DNA of 64,000 nt from CBDCRK01 sp965220955 (GCA_965220955.1 CBDCRK010000008.1:174792-238791); one strand, 5' to 3'; counted from the stretch's first letter, positions 1-8,936 are shown. The notes: generated by a model not told the origin, from the sequence alone. Program-made: numbers and translations.

Positions 1-1082
1 TGGTTTTTGTCAACATAGCCCTGTATACTCTGGTTGCCGAAGGCTTGGGCATAGGGAGTTGGCGAAAAAGGACAGAAAGAGCTTTGGCTACTCTGGTTGC
101 CGCGCTCCTCCTTATCACTCTATCCTCTTTTGGTGCCTGGCGACGGAGTGAACTAGAGACCTTGCCTAAAGACCGTCATCTGCGGGTTGCTCTTATTCAA
201 GGAAACATTGCCCAAGATAAGAAATGGGGTCCCGAGTACCAGGAAATAACGATGTCTCGGTATGAGACGCTAACCAAAAGGGCCGCGGTTAAAGGAGTGG
301 ATCTGGTGGTCTGGCCAGAGGCTGCCGCCCCATTCTACTTTCAATCAGAAAGAGCCTACCAGCAACGTCTTTTGCAGCTCAACCAGGAAACAGACAGCTT
401 TCTCTTATTTGGCAGCCCGGCCTTTGCCTATGACGGGCAGGAGCTTGTTCTCTTTAATCGAGCCTATCTTACCTCTCCTGTAGGGCAAGTAGCCGGGTAC
501 TACGATAAAATCCAACTCGCTCCCTTTGGAGAGTATGTTCCTTTCCAACAAATGCTTTTTTTTATCGACAAGCTTGTAGAGGGTATTGGTAGCTTTACTG
601 CAGGTACAGAGATCACAGTCTTTACCATTCCTCAGGGCAGATTTGGCGTACTGATCTGCTATGAGGACGTTTTTCCTGACTTGACGCGTCGCTTTGTTGC
701 CAAAGGAGCGGATTTTCTTGTTAATATTACTAATGACGCCTGGTATGGCAGGACCTCTGCTCCTTATCAACATCTCACCATGGCTGCTTTCAGGGCAGTA
801 GAGAATCGTGTTCCCCTTGTCCGCGCGGCTAACACTGGATTCTCGGCCTTTGTTGACATTGACGGGCGTGTTCGTGCACGTACGGAGCTGTTTGATACGG
901 CATATCGTGTAGATGAGCTAGGTTGGCCCCAAATAACGACTTTTTATACTAATTATGGTGATATCTTTGCTCACTTCAGTGCTCTGGCATCAGTAATTGT
1001 GCTAGGATATGCTTGGCAGAAAGCAAGAATCAAAAGACAAAAATCAAAGATTAAAGATCAAGCTGATAGCTGGCAGCTCTAA
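1..1082 (+). CDS. lnt: Apolipoprotein N-acyltransferase, C-terminal part (5' truncated by window)
   Basis: The enzyme transfers the third acyl chain onto the N-terminal cysteine of outer-membrane-bound lipoproteins, at the periplasmic face of the inner membrane. The frame is open to base 3, so the visible TTG at 45 is not the real start and the N-terminal membrane helices lie outside the window. What remains is the nitrilase-like domain with its triad: Glu in VVWPEAA (near base 318), Lys in YYDKIQLAPFGEY (near 508) and Cys in GVLICYEDVFP (near 657). A last membrane helix (ALASVIVLGYAW) precedes a basic tail. prfB starts 24 bases downstream, so the two are probably co-transcribed. Confidence 0.95.
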   Translation, partial: VFVNIALYTLVAEGLGIGSWRKRTERALATLVAALLLITLSSFGAWRRSELETLPKDRHLRVALIQGNIAQDKKWGPEYQEITMSRYETLTKRAAVKGVDLVVWPEAAAPFYFQSERAYQQRLLQLNQETDSFLLFGSPAFAYDGQELVLFNRAYLTSPVGQVAGYYDKIQLAPFGEYVPFQQMLFFIDKLVEGIGSFTAGTEITVFTIPQGRFGVLICYEDVFPDLTRRFVAKGADFLVNITNDAWYGRTSAPYQHLTMAAFRAVENRVPLVRAANTGFSAFVDIDGRVRARTELFDTAYRVDELGWPQITTFYTNYGDIFAHFSALASVIVLGYAWQKARIKRQKSKIKDQADSWQL

Positions 1083-1106
1083 GAAGGGAGAGACACGGAG
1101 AGGTTT

Positions 1107-2205
1107 ATGTTACTAGAAATACGAGAGAAGGCTAGTGAGCTGACGGAGAAAATGGAAAGCCTAGGGAGGCGTCTTTGACGTTATTGGCAAAGAGAAACGA
1201 GCAGCCGAGCTTGAGGAACAGACCCTTGCGCCCGAGTTCTGGCAAGAGCCCGATCGGGCGCAGAGTATTTTGCGGGAACGATCTGGTCTTCTTGAGGTCA
1301 TACAGCAGTGGCGCAGACCAGCACAGAGCCTGGAAGATTTACATGTTTTTCTGGAGCTAGCCGAGGAAGGAGACGAGGAGGCTCTAGGAGAAGTGGAAGA
1401 AAAAGTTGGGGAGCTTGAAGAAGAGGTAAGAACCCTTGAGCTGCAGTGCATGCTCAGTGGTGAACATGATGCTGGCAATGCTATTGTAAGCCTCCACCCT
1501 GGGGCAGGGGGGACGGAAGCACAGGATTGGGCGGATATGCTTTTGCGCATGTACCTGCGCTGGGCAGAAAAAAAGGGATACAAGGTTGAAGTCGTAGACT
1601 ATCTGCCCGGGGATGGGGCCGGGATTAAGAGTGCCACTTTTACTGCAGAGGGTCCCTATGCTTACGGGCACTTGAGAGCGGAGGCAGGTATTCATCGCTT
1701 GGTGAGGATCTCTCCTTTTGATGCTAACGCCAGGAGGCATACCTCATTTGCTTCGGTATTCGTTTATCCAGACATTGAGCAAGATGTGGAAGTCGAGGTC
1801 CGAGATGAGGACCTGCGCATTGACACCTATCGGGCAAGTGGTGCTGGTGGGCAGCATGTCAACAAGACCGATTCTGCCGTGCGCCTTACCCACTTGCCTA
1901 CCGGTATTGTTGTTTGCTGTCAGAACGAACGCTCTCAGCACCGTAATAAAACAACGGCAATGAAGATCCTACGAGCCCGGCTCTATGAAATAGAGATGGA
2001 AAAGAGACAGGAGAAAATGGAGGAATTGCATAAGAGCAAGAAAGAGATTGCTTGGGGAAGCCAGATTCGCTCCTACGTTCTCCATCCCTATCGTATGGTA
2101 AAAGACCACCGTACAGGGACAGAGGTAGGAAACGCCGACGCCGTTCTAGATGGGGAGATCGATAAGCTTATCGAGGCATATCTTCTCCGGCAGATTACAG
2201 CATAA
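1107..2205 (+). CDS. prfB: Peptide chain release factor 2, with programmed +1 frameshift
   Basis: RF2 reads UGA and UAA stop codons and triggers peptide release. Translation starts at ATG 1107, runs 23 codons to an in-frame TGA at 1176-1178, and continues in the +1 frame from GAC at 1177. The joined product is 365 residues, the usual RF2 length. The second frame carries the anticodon-mimic SPF in ISPFDAN and the catalytic GGQ in GAGGQHVNKTDS. An upstream SD (AGAGG, 1099-1103) precedes the ATG. RF2 autoregulates: when RF2 is scarce the ribosome slips at CTT-TGA and makes more. A plain ORF call would miss the first 54 codons. Confidence 0.97.
1163..1179 (+). promoter_or_regulatory. prfB programmed +1 frameshift site
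   Basis: Internal Shine-Dalgarno-like AGGGAGG (1163-1169), three bases, slippery CTT (1173-1175), then TGA C (1176-1179). This is the classical RF2 recoding signal: same order, same 3-nt spacer and the poorly terminating TGAC context. The zero frame stops here and the +1 frame is uninterrupted RF2. Confidence 0.96.
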
Positions 2206-2214
2206 GAGGGAGAG

Positions 2215-3096
2215 ATGGAAGAGATTACCATCCGCCTAAAACAGGCAAGAGAAAATAAAGGAGTTTCTCTCCAGGAAGTGCAGACAGCAACCCGTATCCC
2301 TGTGCACTACCTGGAGGTTCTTGAAGGAGGAAAAGACACTAGCTTTCTTGCCGATCGGCTGTACCTGATTCCTTTCTTGCGTAGCTATGCAACCTTTCTT
2401 GGTATTAGTCCAGAAACAGCTATATCCCAGTTTGTTAGTGAGTTGCAGAAAAACGAAGCCAGCACTGCTCGTTCGGAGCGACCACGTGAGTCTTTCCGCT
2501 TCTCCCCCTGGCTTATTCTGCTCTCACTTTTTGTTGCTTTGCTCGTGATTTTCTCCTCTATCTGGTATGGAGGAGGGATTGGCTTTTTGTGGCCAGGGGG
2601 GGAGGAGGAACCTCCCTCTCTCTCTTCTGAATCGCCTTCTTCTTTGACAGAGCCTAATGCCCCTGCTTCCTCTTTGACAGAGCCTAATGCCCCTGCTTCC
2701 TCTTTGACAGAGCCTAATGCCCCTCCTGTTTCCTCTTCCTTGTTTTTTGTAGAAACTGGAACGCGGGAACCGCCTCTTTTAGCTCTCAGCCCACAGATCT
2801 CGGCTATCGGCCAGGAGGCCCCACATCTGTTACAAGTACGGGCAAAGGAGAGAACATGGATCCATGCAACCATTGATGGCGAGCAAGAGAGGGATGTCCT
2901 TCTCAAACCGGGCGAAACAGTGGAATGGTCCGCACAGAAAGGATTTGTCTTGACAATAGGCAACGCCGGAGGGGCGGACCTTATCTTCAATGGGAAAGAT
3001 CTGCCGGCTTTAGGAGTATCAGGAGAGGTGATCCGCGACTTCCAACTCCCTCCTCCAGAGGAAGAGGAAGGCGTTCAGGCTCGTTTACAGCCGTAG
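2215..3096 (+). CDS. RodZ-like helix-turn-helix membrane protein
   Basis: A 293-residue bitopic protein. Residues 1-70 form an Xre/RodZ-type HTH (QARENKGVSLQEV, TRIPVHYLEVLE), followed by a single membrane helix at about 97-115 (WLILLSLFVALLVIFSS). After a low-complexity Ser/Pro/Glu linker, a C-terminal beta-rich DUF4115-type domain covers about 205-285 (TWIHATIDGEQERDVLLKPGETVEW). RodZ anchors MreB to the membrane in rod-shaped cells, so a cell-shape role is the family expectation. The linker holds three copies of a 10-residue repeat encoded by perfect 30-nt repeats. It starts 9 bases after prfB with SD GGGAGAG. Confidence 0.85.
   Translation: MEEITIRLKQARENKGVSLQEVQTATRIPVHYLEVLEGGKDTSFLADRLYLIPFLRSYATFLGISPETAISQFVSELQKNEASTARSERPRESFRFSPWLILLSLFVALLVIFSSIWYGGGIGFLWPGGEEEPPSLSSESPSSLTEPNAPASSLTEPNAPASSLTEPNAPPVSSSLFFVETGTREPPLLALSPQISAIGQEAPHLLQVRAKERTWIHATIDGEQERDVLLKPGETVEWSAQKGFVLTIGNAGGADLIFNGKDLPALGVSGEVIRDFQLPPPEEEEGVQARLQP
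2641..2724 (+). repeat. 30-nt tandem repeat inside the RodZ-like linker
   Basis: Two identical 30-nt units at 2641-2670 and 2671-2700, followed by the first 24 nt of a third (2701-2724). They encode SLTEPNAPAS in tandem. The perfect DNA identity points to recent slippage or copy-number change in a disordered linker. Confidence 0.97.
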
Positions 3097-3130
3097 AGGT
3101 CATCCCGTATTTCCAACAGCTTAGTCTGCG

Positions 3131-3178
3131 ACCGTAGTCTGCGACTGTAGCCGCAGACCGTAGTCGCGACTACAGTCG
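3131..3178. repeat. Cluster of overlapping inverted repeats between convergent genes
   Basis: Three overlapping dyads share the same bases. GTCTGCG (3137-3143) pairs with CGCAGAC (3152-3158). The perfect palindrome TAGTCGCGACTA lies at 3161-3172. CGACTGTAG (3142-3150) pairs with CTACAGTCG (3170-3178). They cannot all form at once. The site lies between the converging RodZ-like and lipoprotein genes, so a bidirectional terminator role is possible, but no T-tract follows. Confidence 0.6.
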
Positions 3179-3221
3179 ATAACGGTTTCTTACTAAGGCT
3201 TAGCCTTCTTTTTCACCGGGG

Positions 3222-3617
3222 CTATTGTGCCGGAGATTCTCCTTCTTGTACACATACTGGCTTACCCTCTATAGTGGCGGGCAATTGCAAGGTAAGCCCG
3301 CTATCTGATGCTTCGCTTTGTGATGCGGATGCCGTTCCATACTGCTCATTAACCGACACCAAAAATCCACACTCTCCCTGACAGGAGCCGATGACCACGG
3401 TCCTTCCCTTTTGGGAGAGACGTTCAGATAAACGGAGCAGGTCCATTTTGTAGTCTGCAGGCAGCCCTGCACAGGCAGGCTGGAAGGCAATAGGAGGTGG
3501 GAGCTGGGTAGTAGGCGGCTTGGGCTTATGATACCAGCCACAGGCTGTGACCCATAGTATCACTAACATTGCTAATATGTAAATTCTCCCCACCAAAATT
3601 TCTCTTATCTCAGCCAT
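3222..3617 (-). CDS. Small predicted lipoprotein of unknown function
   Basis: A 131-residue protein starting at the ATG at 3617 (MAEIREILVGR); an upstream in-frame start at 3632 is possible. A hydrophobic stretch ends in a lipobox, LWVTAC, so it should be exported and lipidated at the cysteine near residue 26. The mature part begins with a Pro-rich linker (HKPKPPTTQLPPP) and has four further cysteines, which could form disulfides in the periplasm. No family was recognised. The start overlaps the end of rimI by 8 nt, suggesting translational coupling. Confidence 0.65.
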   Translation of the reverse strand: MAEIREILVGRIYILAMLVILWVTACGWYHKPKPPTTQLPPPIAFQPACAGLPADYKMDLLRLSERLSQKGRTVVIGSCQGECGFLVSVNEQYGTASASQSEASDSGLTLQLPATIEGKPVCVQEGESPAQ

Positions 3618-4104
3618 CTGCAGGAAACCCACAGCGCAAGTCGTGTGTCATGCGAATTGCGGCTTCTCGGCCACTATAGTAGCCTGGTATGTATCTGGTT
3701 TCATGATACCCCAACTTTTGGTAGAATGTACGTGCCTCTATATTTCCAGCACGTACTTCCAAATTGACAAAGAACATATCTCCCACTCGGGCGGTTTCCT
3801 CTAGCCACTCTATGAGCTGGCACCCGATCCCTAAGCGTCGGTAGGCTGGATCAACCGCTAGAAGATTCAAATGGGCACTTTCATCGAAAAACTGCATAAT
3901 GGCAAATCCAATGAGTCCTCCGTTAGCCCACGCTGTCAACACATTACTGTCACGACCTCGAATATGCTCTGCGACCCGCCTAGCAGTCCACGACCAGGGT
4001 AACCCAGACTCTACAAGATCACGGGACATAAGCGCAATCCGTTTGGCGTCGCTCAGTCGTGCCAGCTTTAGTTCAATGTTTTGCACTTTCATAGACAGCT
4101 CCAT
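3610..4104 (-). CDS. rimI: RimI-like GNAT N-acetyltransferase
   Basis: A 164-residue single GNAT domain. The acetyl-CoA P-loop is YRRLGIGCQL, preceded by the beta-4 strand HLNLLAVDPA. The C-terminal ARTFYQKLGYHE and GREAAIRM motifs are typical of RimI, which acetylates the N-terminal alanine of ribosomal protein S18. The call to RimI rather than another GNAT rests on this overall pattern and length. MKVQN at 4092 is an alternative start. Confidence 0.75.
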   Translation of the reverse strand: MELSMKVQNIELKLARLSDAKRIALMSRDLVESGLPWSWTARRVAEHIRGRDSNVLTAWANGGLIGFAIMQFFDESAHLNLLAVDPAYRRLGIGCQLIEWLEETARVGDMFFVNLEVRAGNIEARTFYQKLGYHETRYIPGYYSGREAAIRMTHDLRCGFPADG

Positions 4105-4218
4105 ACCATAGGTAGGATGTCTTGGGAACTTCCATGGCTGTCCTAACTTATAGCTCCTGTTACGCCAAGCATTTCACATATTTCTGGTCCGTCTTGCAGC
4201 CTCATAACCGGGTACTTT

Positions 4219-5358
4219 TCAAAAGACAACACCCGACTCTGACGAATCCCCTACTCCTAGCCTAGCGGCATAACGAGCTGTATCGTAATATAGATCGATG
4301 TCCACCTTCTTCAGATTTTCTACAGCATGGGAGAAAGGTATCATTGACATACGACAAGCAGGGGCGATCCCCTGGGCACTGACCATCTTGCCAAAGTCCC
4401 CGCGTATAACCGCCTCTACCGCCGTGGCGCCAAAAAGCCGGCCCATAAGGCGATCTATTGCTGAGGGACTGCCCCCTCGCTGGGCGTGACCAATAATCAC
4501 AACGCGTGCGTCGTAGGGGGTTTCGTGTCGGATCTTCTCTGCTAGTAGATTGCCTATTCCGCCCAACCGAACATGCCCGAAGGCATCTAGTTTGGCATCC
4601 ACTGTCACTACTCCTTGGTCAACTGCCCTAGCCCCTTCGGCCGCAACAATTACCGCATAACGCGGATAACGCCGATCCTGCAGCCCGTGCTCCAGGCGTT
4701 GGGTAAGTAACCTGTAGATATGCTCATAGGAAAAGGGATACTCGGGGATAAGTACTATGGCCGCGCCTCCGGCCGCTGCACTCCACAAAGCGAGATGCCC
4801 AGCATGACGGCCCATGACCTCCACTACCTGTATCCAGTGGTGCGACCCGGCGGACGTACGCACCTGCTCGATGACCTGCGTGCAATTACGCAGTGCGGTG
4901 TCAAAGCCCAAGGTATAGTCTGTGCCACTAAGATCATTGTCAATGGTCTTGGGAATGCCCACAACCTTGGCTCCCTTCTGGCCTAGCCTCTGGGCCACGC
5001 CTAGCGTGTCTTCTCCACCTAGAGCAATGACTGCATCCAGTTGCAGCCTATCCATGTTCTGGAGGACTTCAGCAGAACGATCCTTGGGTTCTCCTCCTTC
5101 CGGTGAGGGGAGGTGAAACGGATTGGTACGTGAAGAGCCAAGGTTAGTGCCTCCATCACGGTCCCACCGCCTGACTAGGTGATCTTCCAGCCGTAGCGTC
5201 CCTTGATCGCTCTCGCTGAGCAGCCCCTGCCAGCCATCGTAGATACCAATCACTTCAATACCCAGGACGGTAGCCTTGTATACAACGGCCTTCAGTGCTG
5301 GATTTAACCCCGGCGCATCGCCGCCTCCAGTTAATACTCCGATCCTGCGAATAGTCAT
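4219..5358 (-). CDS. 6-phosphofructokinase, group III, predicted pyrophosphate-dependent
   Basis: Phosphorylates fructose 6-phosphate in glycolysis. The ATG at 5358 is chosen because GGAGGG lies 5 nt upstream; the GTG at 5370 would bury that SD. In this 379-residue product GGGDAPG is at 11-17, GGEDT at 114-118, PKTIDND at 136-142 with catalytic Asp140, and MGR at 182-184. Two positions that decide the phosphoryl donor differ from E. coli PfkA: Gly104 is Asp117 here and Gly124 is Lys137. Asp plus Lys is the pattern of PPi-dependent enzymes such as the Amycolatopsis one. The enzyme would then work reversibly and spare ATP. The donor is an inference from these residues. Confidence 0.9.
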   Translation of the reverse strand: MTIRRIGVLTGGGDAPGLNPALKAVVYKATVLGIEVIGIYDGWQGLLSESDQGTLRLEDHLVRRWDRDGGTNLGSSRTNPFHLPSPEGGEPKDRSAEVLQNMDRLQLDAVIALGGEDTLGVAQRLGQKGAKVVGIPKTIDNDLSGTDYTLGFDTALRNCTQVIEQVRTSAGSHHWIQVVEVMGRHAGHLALWSAAAGGAAIVLIPEYPFSYEHIYRLLTQRLEHGLQDRRYPRYAVIVAAEGARAVDQGVVTVDAKLDAFGHVRLGGIGNLLAEKIRHETPYDARVVIIGHAQRGGSPSAIDRLMGRLFGATAVEAVIRGDFGKMVSAQGIAPACRMSMIPFSHAVENLKKVDIDLYYDTARYAARLGVGDSSESGVVF

Positions 5359-5498
5359 AGGTCCCTCCACATGGGCTTTGCTAAGCGTTACTATACTAGA
5401 TATGCTGCCCGAATGCTTTAGTGGCCCCCGGTAAACCCGCTACATACACTATTCAACAGAATACCCTCCGGGAGGCAACAACACTACGTAAAAGAGGC

Positions 5499-7577
5499 AT
5501 GGTAATGAATGGCTCAAGAAAAACCCGGGTTAGCGCTGCGCGCCTCAATGGCTGGCGAGCATGGATCTCCTTGCTTATCGAGTGGTTACAGAGGCTTCAG
5601 CCGCCGAAGACGGCAGTTCTTATTGGCGCGGCACTGGTGGTTGGTGTGGGTGCCGGTTTTGGGGCTATTATTTTCCCCTGGCTCATCAACAGCTTTACAA
5701 CCTTAGCCTTCGCTGGAGGTAGTCAGGCCCTCACCTTTCTCGGCCGCTACTATGTACTTCTGATTCCGGCGATCGGTGGCTTAGTGGTGGGACCACTGGT
5801 TTATTGGTTTGCCCGGGAAGCCAAAGGCCATGGCGTGCCGGAAGTAATGGAAGCGGTTGCCTTAAGGGGTGGTCGTATCCGTCCCATTGTTGTTGTCATT
5901 AAGGCATTGGCTTCATCGATTTGTATCGGGACCGGTGGTTCTGCCGGCCGCGAAGGTCCGATTGTCCAGATTGGCTCGGCTTTGGGATCGACCATTGGTC
6001 AGGTGCTGCGGATGTCCGACGATCGCATCCGCATGTTGGTTGCTTGTGGTGCGGCCGGTGGTATTGCGGCCACCTTTAACGCCCCGGTGGCTGGCGTTAT
6101 CTTTGCGCTAGAAGTTATCCTCGGCGAGTTTACCGCTGGCCATTTCTCCACGGTTGTGATTTCGTCGGTGACAGCCAACGTGGTTTCCCGCGTCTTCTTG
6201 GGCGATGTCCCAGCCTTTACGGTGCCGGGATACACTCTGCATAGCCCCTGGGAGCTGTTGCTCTACGCCCTACTGGGTGTGATCTCCGCGCCGGTCGGTG
6301 TTGGGTTTTCGCGAATTCTTTATTGGCTGGAAGACGTTTTTAATGCCTGGAATTTCCCCGAGTACCTAAAACCGGCAGTGGGTGGCCTGGGAGTAGGCGC
6401 TATTGGTCTATATACGCCGCAAGTTTTTGGCATTGGCTATGATGCGATCGAGGCGGTTCTCGGTAACGAAGTTGTGCTCAGTAGTGTTGCGCTTTTGCTC
6501 GTTGCCAAGATCATGGCAACATCGTTGACGTTAGGTTCCGGTGGCTCAGGCGGTGTTTTTGCTCCCTCTCTCTTCATGGGCGCAATGCTCGGCGGAGCCT
6601 TTGGAGACCTGGTTCATCGCTGGCTGCCCAATATCACGGCTCTGCCTGGGGCCTATGCCATGGTGGGGATGGCGGCGGTATTTGCTGCCGGCGCTCGTGC
6701 GCCCCTTAGCGCAATCATTATCCTCTTTGAGATGACCGGCGACTATCGGGTTATCTTGCCCCTCATGCTGGCTACGGTTATTGCAACATTGCTCGCTCAG
6801 TATCTGGAGCCAGAGTCGATCTACACAATGAAGCTTTCTCGCCGAGGTGTTCACCTGGAGCGCGGTCGGGATATCGACGTCATGCGCTCTTTTCATGTGG
6901 CCGAAGTCATGCATACTCCTGCCCCTACCCTGCCGGAGAATGCTCCTTTCCACCAGGTGGTAGAGCAATTCCTGGACTCGCAGGACCCGTACTATTACCT
7001 GATGGACAGAGAACAGAAACTTGCCGGTTTAGTGTCTCTGCACGATGTTAAGGAGTTTCTCAGCGAAGGGGGATTAGAAGGTTTGGTGATCGCTCGGGAT
7101 CTAGCCCGGCCGATTTCCACCACTACCCATCCCCAGGAAACTCTGGCTGAATGCCTGCGCAAATTGGCTGAGGCAGATCTCGAGCAGCTGCCGGTAATAG
7201 ACGTAAATCCGGTGTCAAAGTTAGTGGGTGTGGTTACCCAGAGAGACCTTATTGATCTCTACGATCGGCAGGTTTTACGTAGGGAGTTTATTGGTACCGC
7301 TTCTGTGACTGCTTCCCAAGACCGTAACACCCTCACCTTGCCTCACCGCTACACGGTTGTACCGTTTCCGCTTCCTGCAGCGTATGTGGGGAAAACCTTA
7401 AGAGAGCTGGACCTGCGTGCTCGCTACCACGTCACCGTTATTGCTGTCCGTACTGAGACTAGCAGTGGTTCCCGCGATAACTTGCCACAGCCCGAACAAC
7501 TTCTGCAGGCAGGGGAAATCCTTGTTCTCGCTGGTTATCGTGAAGATATTGCCGATCTCCGGCGTTCACTAACCTAA
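5499..7577 (+). CDS. ClC-family chloride channel/transporter with CBS pair and TrkA_C domain
   Basis: About 692 residues from ATG 5499 (a GTG at 5421 is in frame but lies in front of no SD). The membrane domain carries the ClC signatures KGHGVPE (109-115), GREGP (150-154, with gating Glu152) and GSGGSGGVFAPS. The proton-relay glutamate of E. coli ClC (Glu203) is Val206 here (IFALEV), as in eukaryotic channels. Two CBS domains follow (about 470-610), then a C-terminal TrkA_C/RCK-C domain (VGKTLRELDLRARYHVTVIAV). The two cytoplasmic ligand-binding modules suggest control by nucleotides or other small molecules. It is alone on its strand, divergent from the phosphofructokinase. Confidence 0.9.
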   Translation: MVMNGSRKTRVSAARLNGWRAWISLLIEWLQRLQPPKTAVLIGAALVVGVGAGFGAIIFPWLINSFTTLAFAGGSQALTFLGRYYVLLIPAIGGLVVGPLVYWFAREAKGHGVPEVMEAVALRGGRIRPIVVVIKALASSICIGTGGSAGREGPIVQIGSALGSTIGQVLRMSDDRIRMLVACGAAGGIAATFNAPVAGVIFALEVILGEFTAGHFSTVVISSVTANVVSRVFLGDVPAFTVPGYTLHSPWELLLYALLGVISAPVGVGFSRILYWLEDVFNAWNFPEYLKPAVGGLGVGAIGLYTPQVFGIGYDAIEAVLGNEVVLSSVALLLVAKIMATSLTLGSGGSGGVFAPSLFMGAMLGGAFGDLVHRWLPNITALPGAYAMVGMAAVFAAGARAPLSAIIILFEMTGDYRVILPLMLATVIATLLAQYLEPESIYTMKLSRRGVHLERGRDIDVMRSFHVAEVMHTPAPTLPENAPFHQVVEQFLDSQDPYYYLMDREQKLAGLVSLHDVKEFLSEGGLEGLVIARDLARPISTTTHPQETLAECLRKLAEADLEQLPVIDVNPVSKLVGVVTQRDLIDLYDRQVLRREFIGTASVTASQDRNTLTLPHRYTVVPFPLPAAYVGKTLRELDLRARYHVTVIAVRTETSSGSRDNLPQPEQLLQAGEILVLAGYREDIADLRRSLT

Positions 7578-7580
7578 TGT

Positions 7581-7596
7581 AGCTTTCCTGAAAGCT
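7581..7596 (+). terminator. Possible weak terminator after the ClC gene
   Basis: AGCTTT (7581-7586) and AAAGCT (7591-7596) form a 6-bp stem with a CCTG loop, followed by TTCT. It lies 4 bases after the ClC stop. The stem is AU-rich and the T-tract short, so this is tentative. Confidence 0.3.
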
Positions 7597-7789
7597 TTCT
7601 GGCCTACTCCTAGACGGCTGGCTATTGTACGTGATGGTATACATTGCTTGATAGACTGTTATAAGCAGTGAAATGGTAGGACTTTTGTAAGGCAAACCAC
7701 AGCATCCCTACTTTTGCACCTCAAGGTCACTTTGTCGAAGCAGGGGGCAAAGCAACCGGGAGGAAAGCTAACCACATTCCACCACCGGG

Positions 7790-8119
7790 TTATAAAGCCT
7801 CTTGTGGCGGGCGGCGGTGTGCTTTGTTTTCCGACCCCTTAGATGCAGGGGCCCCGTCTGCTCGAGGGCCGGTCCTTCTTACCGGCGCATTAATAAAGAG
7901 AGCAGTGCGGGTGCGGTCATTATGAAAATCGATCTCAACCCGTTCGGGATCGATCTGAACATGGCGGGCGATCGTGATCAGAATATCCTTGCGCAGAGCC
8001 TCCATCCGCTCGGCTGACATTCCTAGACGATCGAACATAAGGGCAATCTGAAGGCGATCCTTTGCCTCGTCCTTACTCCCCCGCCCTCCGAAAAATCGCT
8101 GTACCATATTTTCCCACAT
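7790..8119 (-). CDS. minE: Cell division topological specificity factor MinE
   Basis: MinE stimulates MinD ATPase and drives pole-to-pole oscillation of the division inhibitor. The ATG at 8119 overlaps the minD stop by one base (TGATG), so I use it; MVQRFF at 8107 is the alternative. The core RLQIALMFDRLGMSAERMEALRKDIL followed by RHVQIDPERVEIDF is the MinD-binding and dimerisation region of MinE. At 109 residues it is longer than E. coli MinE (88) because of a polar C-terminal tail. It is the last gene of a minC-minD-minE operon. Confidence 0.93.
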   Translation of the reverse strand: MWENMVQRFFGGRGSKDEAKDRLQIALMFDRLGMSAERMEALRKDILITIARHVQIDPERVEIDFHNDRTRTALFINAPVRRTGPRADGAPASKGSENKAHRRPPQEAL

Positions 8120-8922
8120 CACGCGCTTTTTCTCCCAAGAAAGCGTTGGCCAAGCCAATGCATAAAGCTACCCTGTCCATTCAGCTCAGGAATGGGCACT
8201 TCCTCTCCTAAGATCCGTCTTACAATCCGCTTGTATGCCTGACCTGACTTAGAATTACCGTTGAGCACCACCGGCGTCCCCCGGTTGCCGGCGACCACTA
8301 CCTCTGTATCATCGGGTACCAAGCCAAGGAGTCCAACCGCAAGAATATCGAGAACATCTTCTTGGTCAAGCATATCCCCCCGTTTAACAAGCTCCGGGGA
8401 CACTCGGTTGATAATAAGGCGGGGATCCCCAAGGGAACCCTGTAGAAGCCCGATGACTCTATCGGCATCGCGCACTGGTGAAACCTCGGGAGTAGTGACA
8501 ATGATTGCTTCATCCGCGCCGGCCACGGCATTGCGAAATCCCTGCTCAATGCCGGCTGGACAGTCAATGAGGATAAAGTCAAATTCCTCCTTCAGCTTGC
8601 TGCATAGATCTTTCATCTGTTCTGGCGTAACCGCGTTTTTGTCGTCTACCTGCGAGGCGGGTAAGAGAAAAAGATTGGCAAGCTTTTTATCCTTGATAAG
8701 CGCTTGGCGGACCTCGCAACGGCCGTATACTACATCGACCAAGTGATAAACAATGCGGTTTTCCAGACCAAGGATGATGTCGAGGTTACGAAGCCCAATG
8801 TCACCATCAACAAGAACAACCTTTTGCTCTTGCTTGGCCAGACCGATTCCAATGTTGGCCGTGGCTGTGGTCTTGCCTACACCTCCCTTGCCCGACGTGA
8901 TTACAATCACTCTCCCGTCCAT
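8119..8922 (-). CDS. minD: Septum site-determining ATPase MinD
   Basis: A 267-residue ParA/MinD ATPase. The deviant Walker A GKGGVGKT lies at 11-18, with the first lysine contacting the partner's nucleotide. VVLVDGDIGLRNLD and FILIDCPAGIE are the switch and Walker B regions. The C-terminal WLGQRFLGRKSA is the amphipathic membrane-targeting helix. MinD recruits MinC to the membrane and is displaced by MinE. SD GGAGG sits upstream of ATG 8922. Confidence 0.96.
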   Translation of the reverse strand: MDGRVIVITSGKGGVGKTTATANIGIGLAKQEQKVVLVDGDIGLRNLDIILGLENRIVYHLVDVVYGRCEVRQALIKDKKLANLFLLPASQVDDKNAVTPEQMKDLCSKLKEEFDFILIDCPAGIEQGFRNAVAGADEAIIVTTPEVSPVRDADRVIGLLQGSLGDPRLIINRVSPELVKRGDMLDQEDVLDILAVGLLGLVPDDTEVVVAGNRGTPVVLNGNSKSGQAYKRIVRRILGEEVPIPELNGQGSFMHWLGQRFLGRKSA

Positions 8923-8936
8923 AGCCCTGTGGCCTC

